Positions 15,576 to 25,700 of a stretch of DNA of 64,000 nt are shown piece by piece. The stretch covers positions 20,066-84,065 of the forward strand of contig NZ_FWWW01000036.1 of NCBI RefSeq assembly GCF_900176135.1. Direction: 5' to 3'. The position numbers and the translations under genes are program-made. The stretch comes from Hymenobacter roseosalivarius DSM 11622. Lineage in GTDB: Bacteria; Bacteroidota; Bacteroidia; Cytophagales; Hymenobacteraceae. The notes below the pieces were generated by a model. It did no database searches. It was not told where the DNA came from and saw only the letters and a list, made by a program, of their open reading frames with translations. Numbering within the stretch: position 1 is the stretch's first letter; the number at the start of each line of letters is the position of its first letter.

Positions 15576-16547
15576 TTAGCTTTCGCGGGCCATCAGCTCC
15601 AGAGCCCATTGCCGCAGGAGAGCCTTGCGCTCGGCCGGCGCGTCCACGCGCTCCAGGTGCTGGAGGGCATCCTGGAAGTAGTCGTTGATAAGCGCTTCCG
15701 TTTGGGAGCGGATACCGAGCTGGTCGTACACTTCCGTAATTGCCTGGACCTTGGCGGCAGCGTCGGCAGTAGGCTGGCCGAGGTACTGAGCCAGCACGGC
15801 TTGCTGGGGGGCTTTTGCCTGGGCCTGGGCCGTGAGCAGCAGAAAGGTCTTTTTATCCGACACAATGTCGCCGCCCACGCGCTTGCCGAAGGTGGCCGCG
15901 TTGCCGTACACGTCGAGCAGATCGTCGCGTAGCTGAAAGGCAATGCCCACGTCGGTTCCGAACTGGCGCAGGTGGTCGGCATCTTCGGGTGAAGCGCCAC
16001 CCAGCAAGGCACCCAACTCCAGGCAGAAGCCGAGCAGCACGGCCGTTTTCAGCCGAATCATATCCATGTATTGCTCGATGGTGACCTGCTCATTGGTTTC
16101 GAAATCCATGTCCCACTGCTGACCCTCACAGACCTCGGCAGCCGTCTGGCTGAACTTGCGCAGCGCCGTCGGCAGCAAGGTCGGTGGCACGTCCAGAAAC
16201 AGCTCGTAGGCCCGCACCACCATCACGTCGCCGCTAAGGATGGCCACGTTGGCGTTCCATTTCTCGTGCACCGTGGGTTGGCCCCGGCGCAAGGGCGCCT
16301 GGTCCATGATGTCGTCGTGGAGTAGGGTAAAATTGTGGAAGACTTCGGTCGCCAGCGCCGGCCGTAGCACGGGGTCCAGCTTGTCGGTGAAGAGGTGGGC
16401 GCCCATGAGGGTAAGCAGGGGGCGGATACGCTTGCCACCCAGAGCCATGATGTAGCGAATGGGCTCATAGAGGGCAATTGGCTGCTGGCCGTAGTCAAGA
16501 GTAGCCAGGGCGGCGGTTATTTTTTGCGTGAAATCAGTGGGGCTCAC
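15576..16547 (-). CDS. Polyprenyl (E-isoprenyl) diphosphate synthase
   Basis: About 323 residues. The first Asp-rich motif LLHDDIMDQAPLRRGQPTVH and the second FQLRDDLLDVYG chelate the magnesium that holds the allylic diphosphate, and GGKRIRPLL binds IPP. It makes a C15-C40 prenyl diphosphate for quinones, carotenoids or undecaprenyl lipids; product length cannot be judged safely. The N-terminus is ambiguous: the frame opens at TTG 16556, made by a GGGGGCAA motif, and GTG 16547 (SPTDFTQKITAAL) seems more natural. No ATG lies near. It is followed by the rhomboid gene. Confidence 0.9.
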   Translation of the reverse strand: MSPTDFTQKITAALATLDYGQQPIALYEPIRYIMALGGKRIRPLLTLMGAHLFTDKLDPVLRPALATEVFHNFTLLHDDIMDQAPLRRGQPTVHEKWNANVAILSGDVMVVRAYELFLDVPPTLLPTALRKFSQTAAEVCEGQQWDMDFETNEQVTIEQYMDMIRLKTAVLLGFCLELGALLGGASPEDADHLRQFGTDVGIAFQLRDDLLDVYGNAATFGKRVGGDIVSDKKTFLLLTAQAQAKAPQQAVLAQYLGQPTADAAAKVQAITEVYDQLGIRSQTEALINDYFQDALQHLERVDAPAERKALLRQWALELMARES

Positions 16548-16589
16548 AGGGGGCAAATTGTGTTAGAGCGGAAAGGTACGGACGTTGGG

Positions 16590-16860
16590 CCTCACCCCCC
16601 GGCCCCCTCTCCCAAAAATAGGGGGAGCCCGACGCTCGGCCTACGCGGCTGCGTCGGCTTGCGCCTCCGTAACCGCTACCGGAGGGTGTGTTCTAGTACA
16701 AAAAAAAGCCAACGACTTACTGTCGCGGGCTTTTTCTATTTACAAGGTCTTAATTCCATTGCTAGCATGGTAGCGGTTACGGAGGTGAAAGCCGAAGGTG
16801 CTGCGCAGGCCAACCATATGGCTCCCCCTCTCCCCTAGGAGAGGGGGCCGGGGGGTGAAG
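16590..16860. repeat. MITE-like element with nested inverted repeats
   Basis: A ~270-bp gap element. Its ends are perfect 21-nt inverted repeats (16592-16612 and 16838-16858) built of C-rich and G-rich blocks, each end also folding as a local hairpin. Inside is a second perfect 17-nt inverted repeat (16664-16680 and 16769-16785), and between those a terminator-like hairpin (16703-16735, AAAAAGCC/GGCTTTTT). There is no coding capacity that I trust. The ends resemble those of the 26257-26375 element, so the two may be one family. Confidence 0.7.
16703..16735 (-). terminator. Terminator-like hairpin inside the MITE-like element, downstream of rnr
   Basis: AAAAAGCC at 16703-16710 pairs with GGCTTTTT at 16728-16735, with an inner CGAC/GTCG pair and A or T runs on both strands. 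It could end transcription of rnr (stop at 16871). Confidence 0.5.
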
Positions 16861-16870
16861 CCAATCGTTG

Positions 16871-19381
16871 TTAGCGCCGGCGCTTACCGCCACCACCCGG
16901 ACCACCACTGCTTTTGCCGCCCTGCTCAGGTCCTCGCTCTGACCGACGACCACGGCCGCTTTCCTCGCGGCGCGGCGGGTCGTTGCGGCGCTGGGCCATG
17001 GGGCGCTCATCCACTAGCTCAAAGTCGATGGTGCGGTCGAGCAGGTTGGCTGCTTTTACAATGACTTGCAGTTCGTCGCCGAACTGAATGATGCGCTTGC
17101 TGCGCTGACCGACGAGGCGGTAGTTGTCCTTGTCCAGCTCGAAGAAGTCGCCGGGAATATCGCTGATGCGGATCATGCCTTCGCACTTATTCTCCTCCAC
17201 TTCCACGTACATGCCCCACTCGGTAAGGCCCGATACCACGCCCTTGAACTGCTCGCCTACGCGGGCGGCCATGTACTCTACCTGCTTGTATTTGATGCTG
17301 GCGCGCTCGGCATTCGCGGCCAGCTTCTCGCGCTCCGAGGAGTGTTTGCACTCTTCCTCCACGGCCTCAGCTTCCACATTTTTGCCCCCCTGCAGGTAAT
17401 GTTCCAGCAGGCGGTGCGCCATCATGTCGGGGTAGCGACGGATGGGCGAGGTGAAATGCGAATAGTGGTCGAAGGCCAGACCGAAGTGGCCCAGCGGTTC
17501 GGTGGTGTACTTGGCCTTGGCCATGGTCCGAATAGCCAGGGTCTGAATCACGTTCTGCTCGGGCTTGCCCACCACGTCTTCCGACAGGCTGTTCAACTCG
17601 TTGCTAAGCTTCTTGGGGTTGTCCAGATTCAGATCATGACCGAACTTTTTGGCGAACAAAGCGAAGTTCTGCAAGCGGTCAGCATCGGGGGCATCGTGAG
17701 TACGATACACCATGGTGAAGCGCGGCTTGGTCTTCTTTTTCTGGAACACGAAGTCGGCCACCTTGCGATTGGCCAGCAGCATAAACTCCTCAATGAGCTT
17801 GTGCGCATCCTGGCGCTCCTTCACGTACACACCCACCGGCTTACCGTTCTCATCCAGCTGGAATTTTACCTCCTGCGTTTCGAAGCCGATAGCTCCTTTC
17901 TTGAAGCGCTGGGCCGAGAGCTTTTTGGCAATGTTGTTCAGGGTATTCACCTCCTCGGCAAGGTCACCCTCACCGGTTTCGATGCGCTCCTGGGCGTCGC
18001 CGTAGGCAAAGCGCCGGTCGGAGTGAATAACGGTTTTGCCAAACCACGAGTCGTAGAGCTTGCCGTTTTCGTCCAGCTCAAACACAGCCGAAAAGGTCAG
18101 CTTGTCTTCATTCGGCCGCAATGAGCATAGACCATTTGACAGGCGCTCGGGCAGCATCGGAATCACGCGGTCGACCAGGTAAACCGAAGTCGCGCGGTGG
18201 CGGGCTTCCCGCTCCAGCATCGACTCGGGCCGCACGTAGTGGGTCACGTCGGCAATGTGAACACCGATTTCCCAGTGGCCGTTTTCCAGCTTTTGGATGG
18301 ATAGCGCGTCGTCAAAGTCCTTGGCGTCGGCGGGGTCAATGGTGAAGGTGGTGATGGCACGGAAGTCGCGGCGGCGGGCAATTTCTTCTTCCTTAATGCG
18401 GTCCGAAATGCCTTCCGACTCTTCTTCCACATCCTGGGGAAACTCAAACGGCAGCCCGAACTCCGCCATGATGGCGTTGATCTCGGCCTCGTTCTCGCCG
18501 GCCTGTCCAAAGGAGCGCACGATTTCGCCCACTGGCTGGCGGCCGGGGTCGTCGGGCCACTCCGTGATGCGCACGAGTACCTTCTCGCCGCTACGGGCGT
18601 CGTTGAGGCCTTCGTGGGGCACAAATACGTCGAAGTACATCTTGCGGTGGTCGGGCGATACGAAGCCGAAGCCGGCGTTCTGCACCGTCAGCTGGCCCAC
18701 TACTTCCTCCCGCTCCCGCTTGAGTACTTCCACCACGTCGCCCACCGGCCGGCCGTCGCGCTCACCGCGCAGACGCACGCGTACCGTGTCACCGTTCATG
18801 GCAAACTTCAGGCGGTCGGTGAACACGCGAATGTCGTTCTCGCTTTCCTCGCTTACTACGAAAGCGTACTTGTTGGTGGCCAGCGCCACCTTACCGGTAA
18901 TAACGTCGCCGCCCGAGCCGCCGGGCCGCTCGCGGGAGCGTTGGCGGTCATCGCCGGGGAAGTCGAAGCCAGCATCACGGCGGCGGTGTACCAACGGATC
19001 TTGTCCAAACTGGGCCTCAATGGCGGCGCCATCCGGCCGGGATTTGCCCCCCCGGTTGCGACTACGCTCGGGGCGCTGGCCGGCGTCGGGCTGCACGCGC
19101 GCGGCGGCCGGATCGGTGAGGCGGTAGTCGTCGTTCTGGAGGTGGGTAAGCTGATTGGATTTGCGCAGGGCTTTGAGGTGATCAAACACTTCGTCGCGCT
19201 GCTCTTTGGTGGTCACGCCCAAGCGGCGCGAGAGTTGACGGTAGGAAAATACTTTGCCGGGGTTGTCGGCAAATACCCGGTACACTTGCGTTTTGGTAAC
19301 GGGGGCAACGGCGGCTTTTTCGCCGCGGGCAGCTTTCGCGCGAGGGGCGCGGGGAGCTGCAGATTCATCTTGTTTCTTCAT
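16871..19381 (-). CDS. rnr: Ribonuclease R
   Basis: About 836 residues from ATG 19381 (MKKQDESAAP); the frame continues upstream without support. Order of domains: a basic Ala/Lys leader, a winged-helix-like region (KTQVYRVFADNPGKVFSYRQLSRRLGV), cold-shock OB domains around residues 170-330, the RNB catalytic domain with the metal-binding aspartates in TIDPADAKDFDDALSIQ, the signature HFTSPIRRYPDMMAHRLL, an S1 domain near the C-terminus and a Gly/Arg-rich tail ending GGKRRR. RNase R degrades structured RNA 3' to 5'. The gene stands alone between repeat elements. Confidence 0.95.
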   Translation of the reverse strand: MKKQDESAAPRAPRAKAARGEKAAVAPVTKTQVYRVFADNPGKVFSYRQLSRRLGVTTKEQRDEVFDHLKALRKSNQLTHLQNDDYRLTDPAAARVQPDAGQRPERSRNRGGKSRPDGAAIEAQFGQDPLVHRRRDAGFDFPGDDRQRSRERPGGSGGDVITGKVALATNKYAFVVSEESENDIRVFTDRLKFAMNGDTVRVRLRGERDGRPVGDVVEVLKREREEVVGQLTVQNAGFGFVSPDHRKMYFDVFVPHEGLNDARSGEKVLVRITEWPDDPGRQPVGEIVRSFGQAGENEAEINAIMAEFGLPFEFPQDVEEESEGISDRIKEEEIARRRDFRAITTFTIDPADAKDFDDALSIQKLENGHWEIGVHIADVTHYVRPESMLEREARHRATSVYLVDRVIPMLPERLSNGLCSLRPNEDKLTFSAVFELDENGKLYDSWFGKTVIHSDRRFAYGDAQERIETGEGDLAEEVNTLNNIAKKLSAQRFKKGAIGFETQEVKFQLDENGKPVGVYVKERQDAHKLIEEFMLLANRKVADFVFQKKKTKPRFTMVYRTHDAPDADRLQNFALFAKKFGHDLNLDNPKKLSNELNSLSEDVVGKPEQNVIQTLAIRTMAKAKYTTEPLGHFGLAFDHYSHFTSPIRRYPDMMAHRLLEHYLQGGKNVEAEAVEEECKHSSEREKLAANAERASIKYKQVEYMAARVGEQFKGVVSGLTEWGMYVEVEENKCEGMIRISDIPGDFFELDKDNYRLVGQRSKRIIQFGDELQVIVKAANLLDRTIDFELVDERPMAQRRNDPPRREESGRGRRSERGPEQGGKSSGGPGGGGKRRR

Positions 19382-19637
19382 TCGAAAAGAAGGTGCCGCC
19401 CAGTGGTTGTCGTTTTCGCAGGCGGCCGGAAAATAGGTAGGTTGGAGTATACGCAGGTGCGTTTCTCCGGGGTTAAGCAAAAATTAGAAGTCGCCGGAAA
19501 GGCGATTAAAAGTGGGCGGAAGTAAGTGTTTCCGCACCAAAGTAGATACTACGAAATATTAAAGAAAATAACTATTTCCTGCGGATAATGATGGGTTATG
19601 AAATTATTGCGAGGTAGCAATTTGGCGAATCGTTGAG

Positions 19638-19741
19638 TGTAACGCGAAGCGGTGCTTCGCTCGTTGTTTAGCGGATTAAGTCGTTGCAAAAAGCCACCCA
19701 GCGTTAGTCGTTCAACGAGCGAAGCACCGCTTCGCGTTACA
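19638..19741. repeat. REP-like inverted repeat pair
   Basis: Two perfectly complementary 29-nt arms (19638-19666, 19713-19741), each itself containing a palindrome GCGAAGC-3-GCTTCGC. The right arm overlaps the last bases of the ABC ATPase gene (stop at 19737). Nothing else is seen in the gap from 19382 to 19736. Confidence 0.8.
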
Positions 19742-21683
19742 TCCCAACGGCTAGGTTGGGGGCTACTTCCGCCGCCCGCCGGGCCTGAGCTGCCCGAATA
19801 TCAGAGGGCTCATCCTTGGGGATGGCACTGAGCAAGGTGCGCGTGTACTCTTGCTGGGGGTTGGCATACACATCAGCGGCGGGTCCGCTCTCCACAATCT
19901 GCCCCTTATTCATCACCAGCAGCCGATCCGACATGAACCGAGCCACCGACAAGTCGTGAGTGATAAAAAGGTAAGTAATGCCAAAGTCCCGCTTCAACTG
20001 GTTCAGCAGATTTAATACCTGAGCCTGTACCGACACGTCCAGCGCCGACACCGACTCGTCACAAATGATGCACTTGGGCTGCAAGGCTAACGCCCGCGCA
20101 ATGCAAATGCGCTGGCGCTGCCCACCCGAAAACTCGTGCGGATAGCGCAGGTAATGTTCCTCGCGCAGCCCTACGGTGCGCAGTAGCTCCATTACCTTGG
20201 CTTTTTGCTGTTGTTTGGTGCCGCCCACGCCGTGCACCTGCATAGGCTCGATGATGGCCTCGCCTACCGTCATCATGGGGTTGAGTGCCGCGTAGGGGTC
20301 CTGAAACACCATCTGGAACTCGCGCCGCCGCCGCCGCAACTCACCCGCCGGCAGCGTAGCCAGGTCAGTGCCTTCGAACAGAATGCGACCTGCCGTTGGT
20401 TCCACTAAGCGCAGTAAGGCTCGACCCAGCGTCGTCTTGCCGCAGCCCGACTCGCCTACCAGCCCTACTGTCTCCCCAGGATAGATATCGAAGCTCACAT
20501 CATCCACCGCTCGCACGTATTCTTTGGTCCGATTGAACAAGCCTTTACGGATGGGAAAGTGCACGTTCAAACCTTCAACCCGCAGCAGCACCGGCCCGCT
20601 GGTCTCGGGCTTCTTCAAGCCGTTTTCAGCGGCTAATTTGCCCCCTAAAACAGGTGCTGAAATAGTAGATTCCGAAGCTCCTTTTGGGGCAGAAACGGCC
20701 GCAAAATGTTCCCCGTGGAACATTTTCGGGATTTCGACCGGCAAGTTCTCCGTCAGCATTGGGGCCTTATCTAACTCAACGCTAGGAGCTTCGGGCTGCG
20801 GAGCACTGATTTCGGTAAGCTGGCCGGAAGCGTCTTCAGCCATAAAATCGGCTACAACGGGTAAACGTTGCTTGCCCACGGAAAGCTTGGGCCGGCAGGC
20901 CAAAAGGCCCTTTGTATAGGGGTGCTGGGGGTTGGTAAAAATATCGAGCACGCGGCCTTGCTCCACCACCTCTCCCCGATACATAACGAGGATGCGGTCG
21001 GCGATTTCAGCTACCACGCCTAGGTCGTGGGTGATAAAGAGAACAGCCGTGTTATTCTGGCGTCGCAGGTCGTCGATGAGTTGGAGCATACGCGCCTGCA
21101 CCGTTACGTCGAGTGCGGTGGTGGGCTCGTCGGCAACGAGAATGGCGGGGTTGCAGGCCATGGCCATGGCAATCATCACCCGCTGTTTTTGCCCCCCAGA
21201 TATTTCGTGCGGATACGCTTTGAAGATCTTCTCCGGCCGCGGTAGCTGCGCGGTAGCAAACAGCTCGATGGTGCGCGCTTCGGCTTCTTTGGAGGACAGC
21301 GACGTGTGCAGGCGCAACGCCTCCACCACCTGCGCCCCGCAGGTATGCACGGGGTTGAGCGAGGTCATCGGCTCCTGAAAAATCATCGAAATCTCGTTGC
21401 CTCGCACCCGCCGCAATTGCTCATCTGAGAGCTTCAGCAAGTCCACTTCTCCCAATTCTTCCGAATGAAACCGCGTCTGACCCGTGGTGACGCGGCCGGG
21501 GGGCATTTGTATCAGCCCCATCAGCGCCAGCGACGTCACTGACTTCCCTGACCCCGATTCGCCCACAATAGCCAGCGTCTCGCCCCGGTGCAGCTCAAAC
21601 GACACATCGTTCACCGCCCGCACGTCGCCGCGGTGAGAGGTGAAGTCAATAGTCAAGTTGGAGACGGTGAGAAGAGGCTGCAC
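19737..21683 (-). CDS. Fused oligopeptide/dipeptide ABC transporter ATPase (DppD-DppF type)
   Basis: 648 residues with two complete ATPase domains. Domain 1 has Walker A GESGSGKS, signature ISGGQKQR and Walker [13 protein letters not shown]; domain 2 (from ~residue 368) has [16 protein letters not shown] and [12 protein letters not shown]. Both end in the (L/I)..NPQ.PYT.. block typical of oligopeptide importers, so one polypeptide supplies both ATPases of a peptide-uptake system. The permease and binding protein are not in this window. The ~90-residue linker contains a parS-like DNA sequence (20707-20722). The start is a GTG at 21683. Confidence 0.92.
   Translation of the reverse strand: MQPLLTVSNLTIDFTSHRGDVRAVNDVSFELHRGETLAIVGESGSGKSVTSLALMGLIQMPPGRVTTGQTRFHSEELGEVDLLKLSDEQLRRVRGNEISMIFQEPMTSLNPVHTCGAQVVEALRLHTSLSSKEAEARTIELFATAQLPRPEKIFKAYPHEISGGQKQRVMIAMAMACNPAILVADEPTTALDVTVQARMLQLIDDLRRQNNTAVLFITHDLGVVAEIADRILVMYRGEVVEQGRVLDIFTNPQHPYTKGLLACRPKLSVGKQRLPVVADFMAEDASGQLTEISAPQPEAPSVELDKAPMLTENLPVEIPKMFHGEHFAAVSAPKGASESTISAPVLGGKLAAENGLKKPETSGPVLLRVEGLNVHFPIRKGLFNRTKEYVRAVDDVSFDIYPGETVGLVGESGCGKTTLGRALLRLVEPTAGRILFEGTDLATLPAGELRRRRREFQMVFQDPYAALNPMMTVGEAIIEPMQVHGVGGTKQQQKAKVMELLRTVGLREEHYLRYPHEFSGGQRQRICIARALALQPKCIICDESVSALDVSVQAQVLNLLNQLKRDFGITYLFITHDLSVARFMSDRLLVMNKGQIVESGPAADVYANPQQEYTRTLLSAIPKDEPSDIRAAQARRAAEVAPNLAVGM
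20707..20722. promoter_or_regulatory. Intragenic parS-like palindrome in the ABC ATPase linker
   Basis: TGTTCCCCGTGGAACA matches the palindrome TGTTCCACGTGGAACA at 15 of 16 positions. It lies in the poorly constrained linker between the two ATPase domains, where a DNA site could be kept without harming the protein. Together with the site at 11842 it suggests a ParB loading region near oriC. Confidence 0.55.
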
Positions 21684-21772
21684 GGAGTTGATAAGCTAAA
21701 TAAAGGGTTCGTTGGGAAAGCGATTCGCACTCACCAAAGCTAGTTAAAAACAGTAGTCGTTATGGCAAACGC

Positions 21773-21872
21773 TTGTCATCCTGACGAAGGAAGGACCTTA
21801 TCAGGCTGAAACGAGTCGTTGGAACGATCATCATTCTGGCTTGACAAGGTCCTTCCTTCGTCAGGATGACAA
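21773..21872. repeat. Inverted repeat pair (REP-like) between lspA and the ABC ATPase gene
   Basis: Two perfectly complementary 27-nt arms (21773-21799 and 21846-21872), 46 bp apart, in the gap 21684-21917. The arm core GACGAAGGAAGGACCTT is one I recognise as recurrent in intergenic DNA of Hymenobacter-like genomes, from memory only. No gene is seen in the gap. Confidence 0.8.
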
Positions 21873-21917
21873 CCACTCTTAAAGCGACCGTTGACTTTTA
21901 GCGGAGTAAACTATCTA

Positions 21918-22565
21918 CTATAGCTGAACGTGCTCAGTGGACGTCGGCTCGGTATCGCGGGGCGACAATACGGTGTTCTTAGGCGAGTCTTCGTGCTGAA
22001 AGAACTTGCTTTGATTAAGCAGAATAAACGCCACGCCAATGAAGATAGCCGAGTCGGCGATATTGAAAATGGGCCACAGCGAGAGGTGAGAACCACCAAT
22101 CAACGGCCAGCTCATCGGCAAAAAGCCTTCGTACAGGTCCAGGTAAATCATGTCGATTACCTGCCCGTGCAGCCACGGCGTGGGCGCTTCAAAAGGGGCG
22201 TTATTATAGATTGCGCCATAGAACATGGAGTCGATCAGGTTACCGATGGCGCCGCCCAAAATAAGCCCCCCACAGGCTAGCAGGCCGGGATGCGTATGTC
22301 GAAAACTGTGCTTGCGAATGAGGTAGGCAATAAACGTGACGGCTACCAGACGAAAACTGGTTAGGATGATCTTGCCGTAGGGCGCGGGCAGCTCTACCCC
22401 GAAAGCCATGCCCGGATTCAGGGTGTAATGGAGCTTAAACCAATCACCGATGAGCGGAATTTCGCCCGGCATTCCTGGCTCCATGTAGGTGTGCACTGCC
22501 CATTTCGAGACCTGATCGATGAGGATAACCAACAAGGCCAGCAAGTAATATTTCCAGTACTTCAT
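21918..22565 (-). CDS. lspA: Lipoprotein signal peptidase (signal peptidase II)
   Basis: About 215 residues from ATG 22565 (MKYWKYYLLALLVILIDQ). Four membrane helices are visible. The two catalytic aspartates are in GNLIDSMFYG and FNIADSAIFIG, the expected aspartic-protease pair. It cleaves the signal peptide of lipidated prolipoproteins, of which several appear in this window. It is longer than the ~165-residue norm because of an insert between helices and a C-terminal tail. It follows ileS on the same strand (157 bp gap), an arrangement seen in many bacteria. Confidence 0.93.
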   Translation of the reverse strand: MKYWKYYLLALLVILIDQVSKWAVHTYMEPGMPGEIPLIGDWFKLHYTLNPGMAFGVELPAPYGKIILTSFRLVAVTFIAYLIRKHSFRHTHPGLLACGGLILGGAIGNLIDSMFYGAIYNNAPFEAPTPWLHGQVIDMIYLDLYEGFLPMSWPLIGGSHLSLWPIFNIADSAIFIGVAFILLNQSKFFQHEDSPKNTVLSPRDTEPTSTEHVQL

Positions 22566-22722
22566 TCTTGTGCTAATAACGCTTGAGTACAAGCTCCGGG
22601 GGGCATTTTATGCCATTTTGGGCCTGAATTGCGGGTTTTTGGACGACTTTAAACGCACCCTCCGATGCTTTGTGCGAGGTTATACCAGCCGAGCTTTTAA
22701 CGGCTCGGTTGGCTATTCAGTA

Positions 22723-25700
22723 TCAAGCAGTTACCACTTCCAGCTGAGCCGGCACGCTGTAGTCATCAAACTCCAGCGTCACGCCGCCCGTCAGCTCCGG
22801 ACTGAAGGTGAGCGAAAGCGCCTGCGTTTCGGTGCGGATATAGTCGCCGAAGAACTGCACGGCGGCCGCCAGATCGGGCTGCTCGCCGCCTAGCGTGACG
22901 CGGATTTTGTCCTGCACTTCCAGGCCGCTGTCCTTGCGCAGGTTTTGCAGACGGTTGACCAGCTCACGGGCTACACCTTCGCGACGCAGCTCATCAGTCA
23001 GGGTTACGTCGAGGGCTACGGTGAGCGGGCCGTCGGTAGCAACGAGCCAGCCGGGCAGGTCATCGGTGCGGATTTCTACGTCGTCGGGGGCCAAATTCAG
23101 CTGCTCCCCTCCCACTTCCACCGCCAGCGTGCCGGTCGTTTCCAGCGCGCTGATTTCCTCGGGCGTCATCTGCTGAATACGGGCCGCCACGGATTTGAGC
23201 TTAGCGCCGTACTGCTGACCCAAACGCTTAAAGTTGGGCTTCACCGACTTCACCAACACGCCGCTTGTGTCGTCCAAAAACTCCACATGCTTCACGTTTA
23301 CCTCAGCGCAAATAAGGTCTTCCACCTTACCTACCTGGTCACGAGTTGTGTCATTCAGCACCGGTACCAAGATGCGTTGCAAGGGCTGGCGCACTTTTAG
23401 CACCGACTTTTTTCTTAACGAATGGGTCAAAGAGCTGATGCGCTGAGCCAGTTCCATACGCTCCTCCAAGGCCGTATCAATCCGGGTTTCGTTCGCTTCC
23501 ACGAGCAAGGTCAGGTGCACCGATTCAGGAGCCAGTGGCGTGTTATTGGCTAAGGCTTCCTGGCGCATACCGTCGGTCATGTTCTTGTAAAGCCACTCCG
23601 CAAAGAAGGGCGCGATGGGCGCCATCAGCTGAGACACGACCACCAAGCATTCCTGCAAGGTCTCGAAAGCCGCCTTTTTATCCGTGGTCAGCTCGCCCTT
23701 CCAGAAACGGCGGCGCGAGAGCCGCACGTACCAGTTAGACAGCTGATCGGTGACGAAATCCTGGATGGCGCGGGCCGCTTTGGTGGGGTCATAGTTGTCA
23801 TAATGCCCCCTGACTTCCAGAATCAAGGATTGCAGCTTCGACAACACCCAGCGGTCCAGTTCACTCAGATCGGTGAGCGGAATCCGGTCAAACTCGCGGG
23901 TGCGGAACTCGTCGAGGTTAGCGTAGAGGGCGAAAAAGGAGTAGGTGTTGAACAGCGTGCCGAAGAAGCGGCGCTGCACCTCCGTCACGCCGGCGGGGTC
24001 AAACTTGAGGTTATCCCACGGTGGCGCGTTGGCAATCAGATACCAGCGCGTGGCATCGGGGCCAAACTGCTGGATGGTAGCAAACGGATCGACGGCGTTG
24101 CCGAGGCGCTTGCTCATCTTCTGCCCGTCTTTGGCTAGCACCAACCCGTTGGCAATCACGTTTTTAAATGCAACCGAATCTTCCAGCATCACGCCCAGCG
24201 CGTGCAAGGTAAAGAACCAGCCGCGGGTCTGGTCAACACCTTCGGCAATAAAATCGGCGGGGAAGTTCTTCTGGAATTTTGCTTCGTTTTCGAGCGGGTA
24301 GTGCCACTGCGCATAGGGCATGGCGCCGCTATCGAACCACACGTCGATGAGGTCGGTTTCGCGGTACATGGCCTGGCCGGTGGGCGACACCAGGAATATA
24401 TCGTCCACGTAGGGCCGGTGCAGGTCAATTTGCCCCCCAGCCGTCAGCGGATTGTGAGTCATAATCTCGGCGGCCACAGCCTTGTCAATCTCCGCGCTCA
24501 GCTGGGCGATAGAGCCAATGCAAATCTCCTCCGAGCCATCCTGACTGCGCCAGATGGGCAGGGGCGTGCCCCAGTAGCGCGAACGGCTCAGGTTCCAGTC
24601 AACTAGGTTTTCGAGCCAGTTGCCGAAGCGGCCGGAGCCGGTGGTTTCGGGCTTCCAGTTAATGGTTTTGTTGAGTTCGATGAGACGGTCTTTGACGGCC
24701 GTCGTCTTGATAAACCAGGAATCGAGCGGGTAATACAGCACGGGCTTATCGGTGCGCCAGCAGTGGGGGTAGGTGTGCTCGTACTTCTCCACTTTGAAAG
24801 CGGTGCCATCCCCTTTCATCTTGATGGCAATGCTCTCATCGAGGGTTTTGTAGTCGGCCCCGGTTTCATCGTGGCCGTCGTAGTTCTTCACTAAACGCCC
24901 CCCAAACTCGCCCATCTGCGGCACATAGCGGCCCGTGCGGTCCACGATGGGCGTCAGCTTGCCTTCGGCATCGGTAACCAGCAGGGCCGGAATATCATTG
25001 AGCTGTGCTACGCGGAAATCATCAGCTCCAAAAGTGGGCGAGATGTGCACGATGCCGGTACCGTCTTCGGTCGTAACAAAGTCGCCGGCAACGACACGGA
25101 AGCCTTTTTCTTCGCCTTCAAAGGCTGGAAAACCTGTGTCGTGACCGAAAAGACGCTCATATCGGATTCCTACCAGGTCGGCACCTTTGAAGGTTTTTAC
25201 AACTTTATAAGGCAGTTTAAGCCGACTTAGAGTTTTATCAAAAAATACCTTCAGTCTCTCATCATGAAGCACAGCTTCAATTGGATATTCATCACCTTTC
25301 TCTAACCATCTCAGCAGTGCCTCGGAAAATTCTGGTGACTGCGGGATAGAAACACCAGTAGCTTCTTCCGAGAAATATTTGCCAAGCAATTCACTAGCAA
25401 GGATTACTACTATCGGCTGGCGAGTATATTGATTGAAAGTACGAACTACCGAATATTCAATGTTTTTGCCAACGGCTAACCCAGTATTGGCAGCAAGTGT
25501 CCATGGCGTCGTAGTCCACGCCAGAAAGAAGACATTAACTTCTTCATCTAGCCCAAAAAAATCATCTGGCAGTTCCTCCAGCTTCACCTTAAACTGCGCC
25601 ACTATGGTCGTGTCCTTCACGTCGCGGTAGGTGCCGGGCTGGTTTAGCTCGTGCGAGGAAAGGCCAGTGCCAGCAGCGGGCGAGTAAGGTTGAATGGTGT

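Noticed and set aside
17066..18124. Long plus-strand ORF opposite rnr
   Set aside because: rnr encodes clear RNB and S1 domains on the minus strand; the other frame has none.
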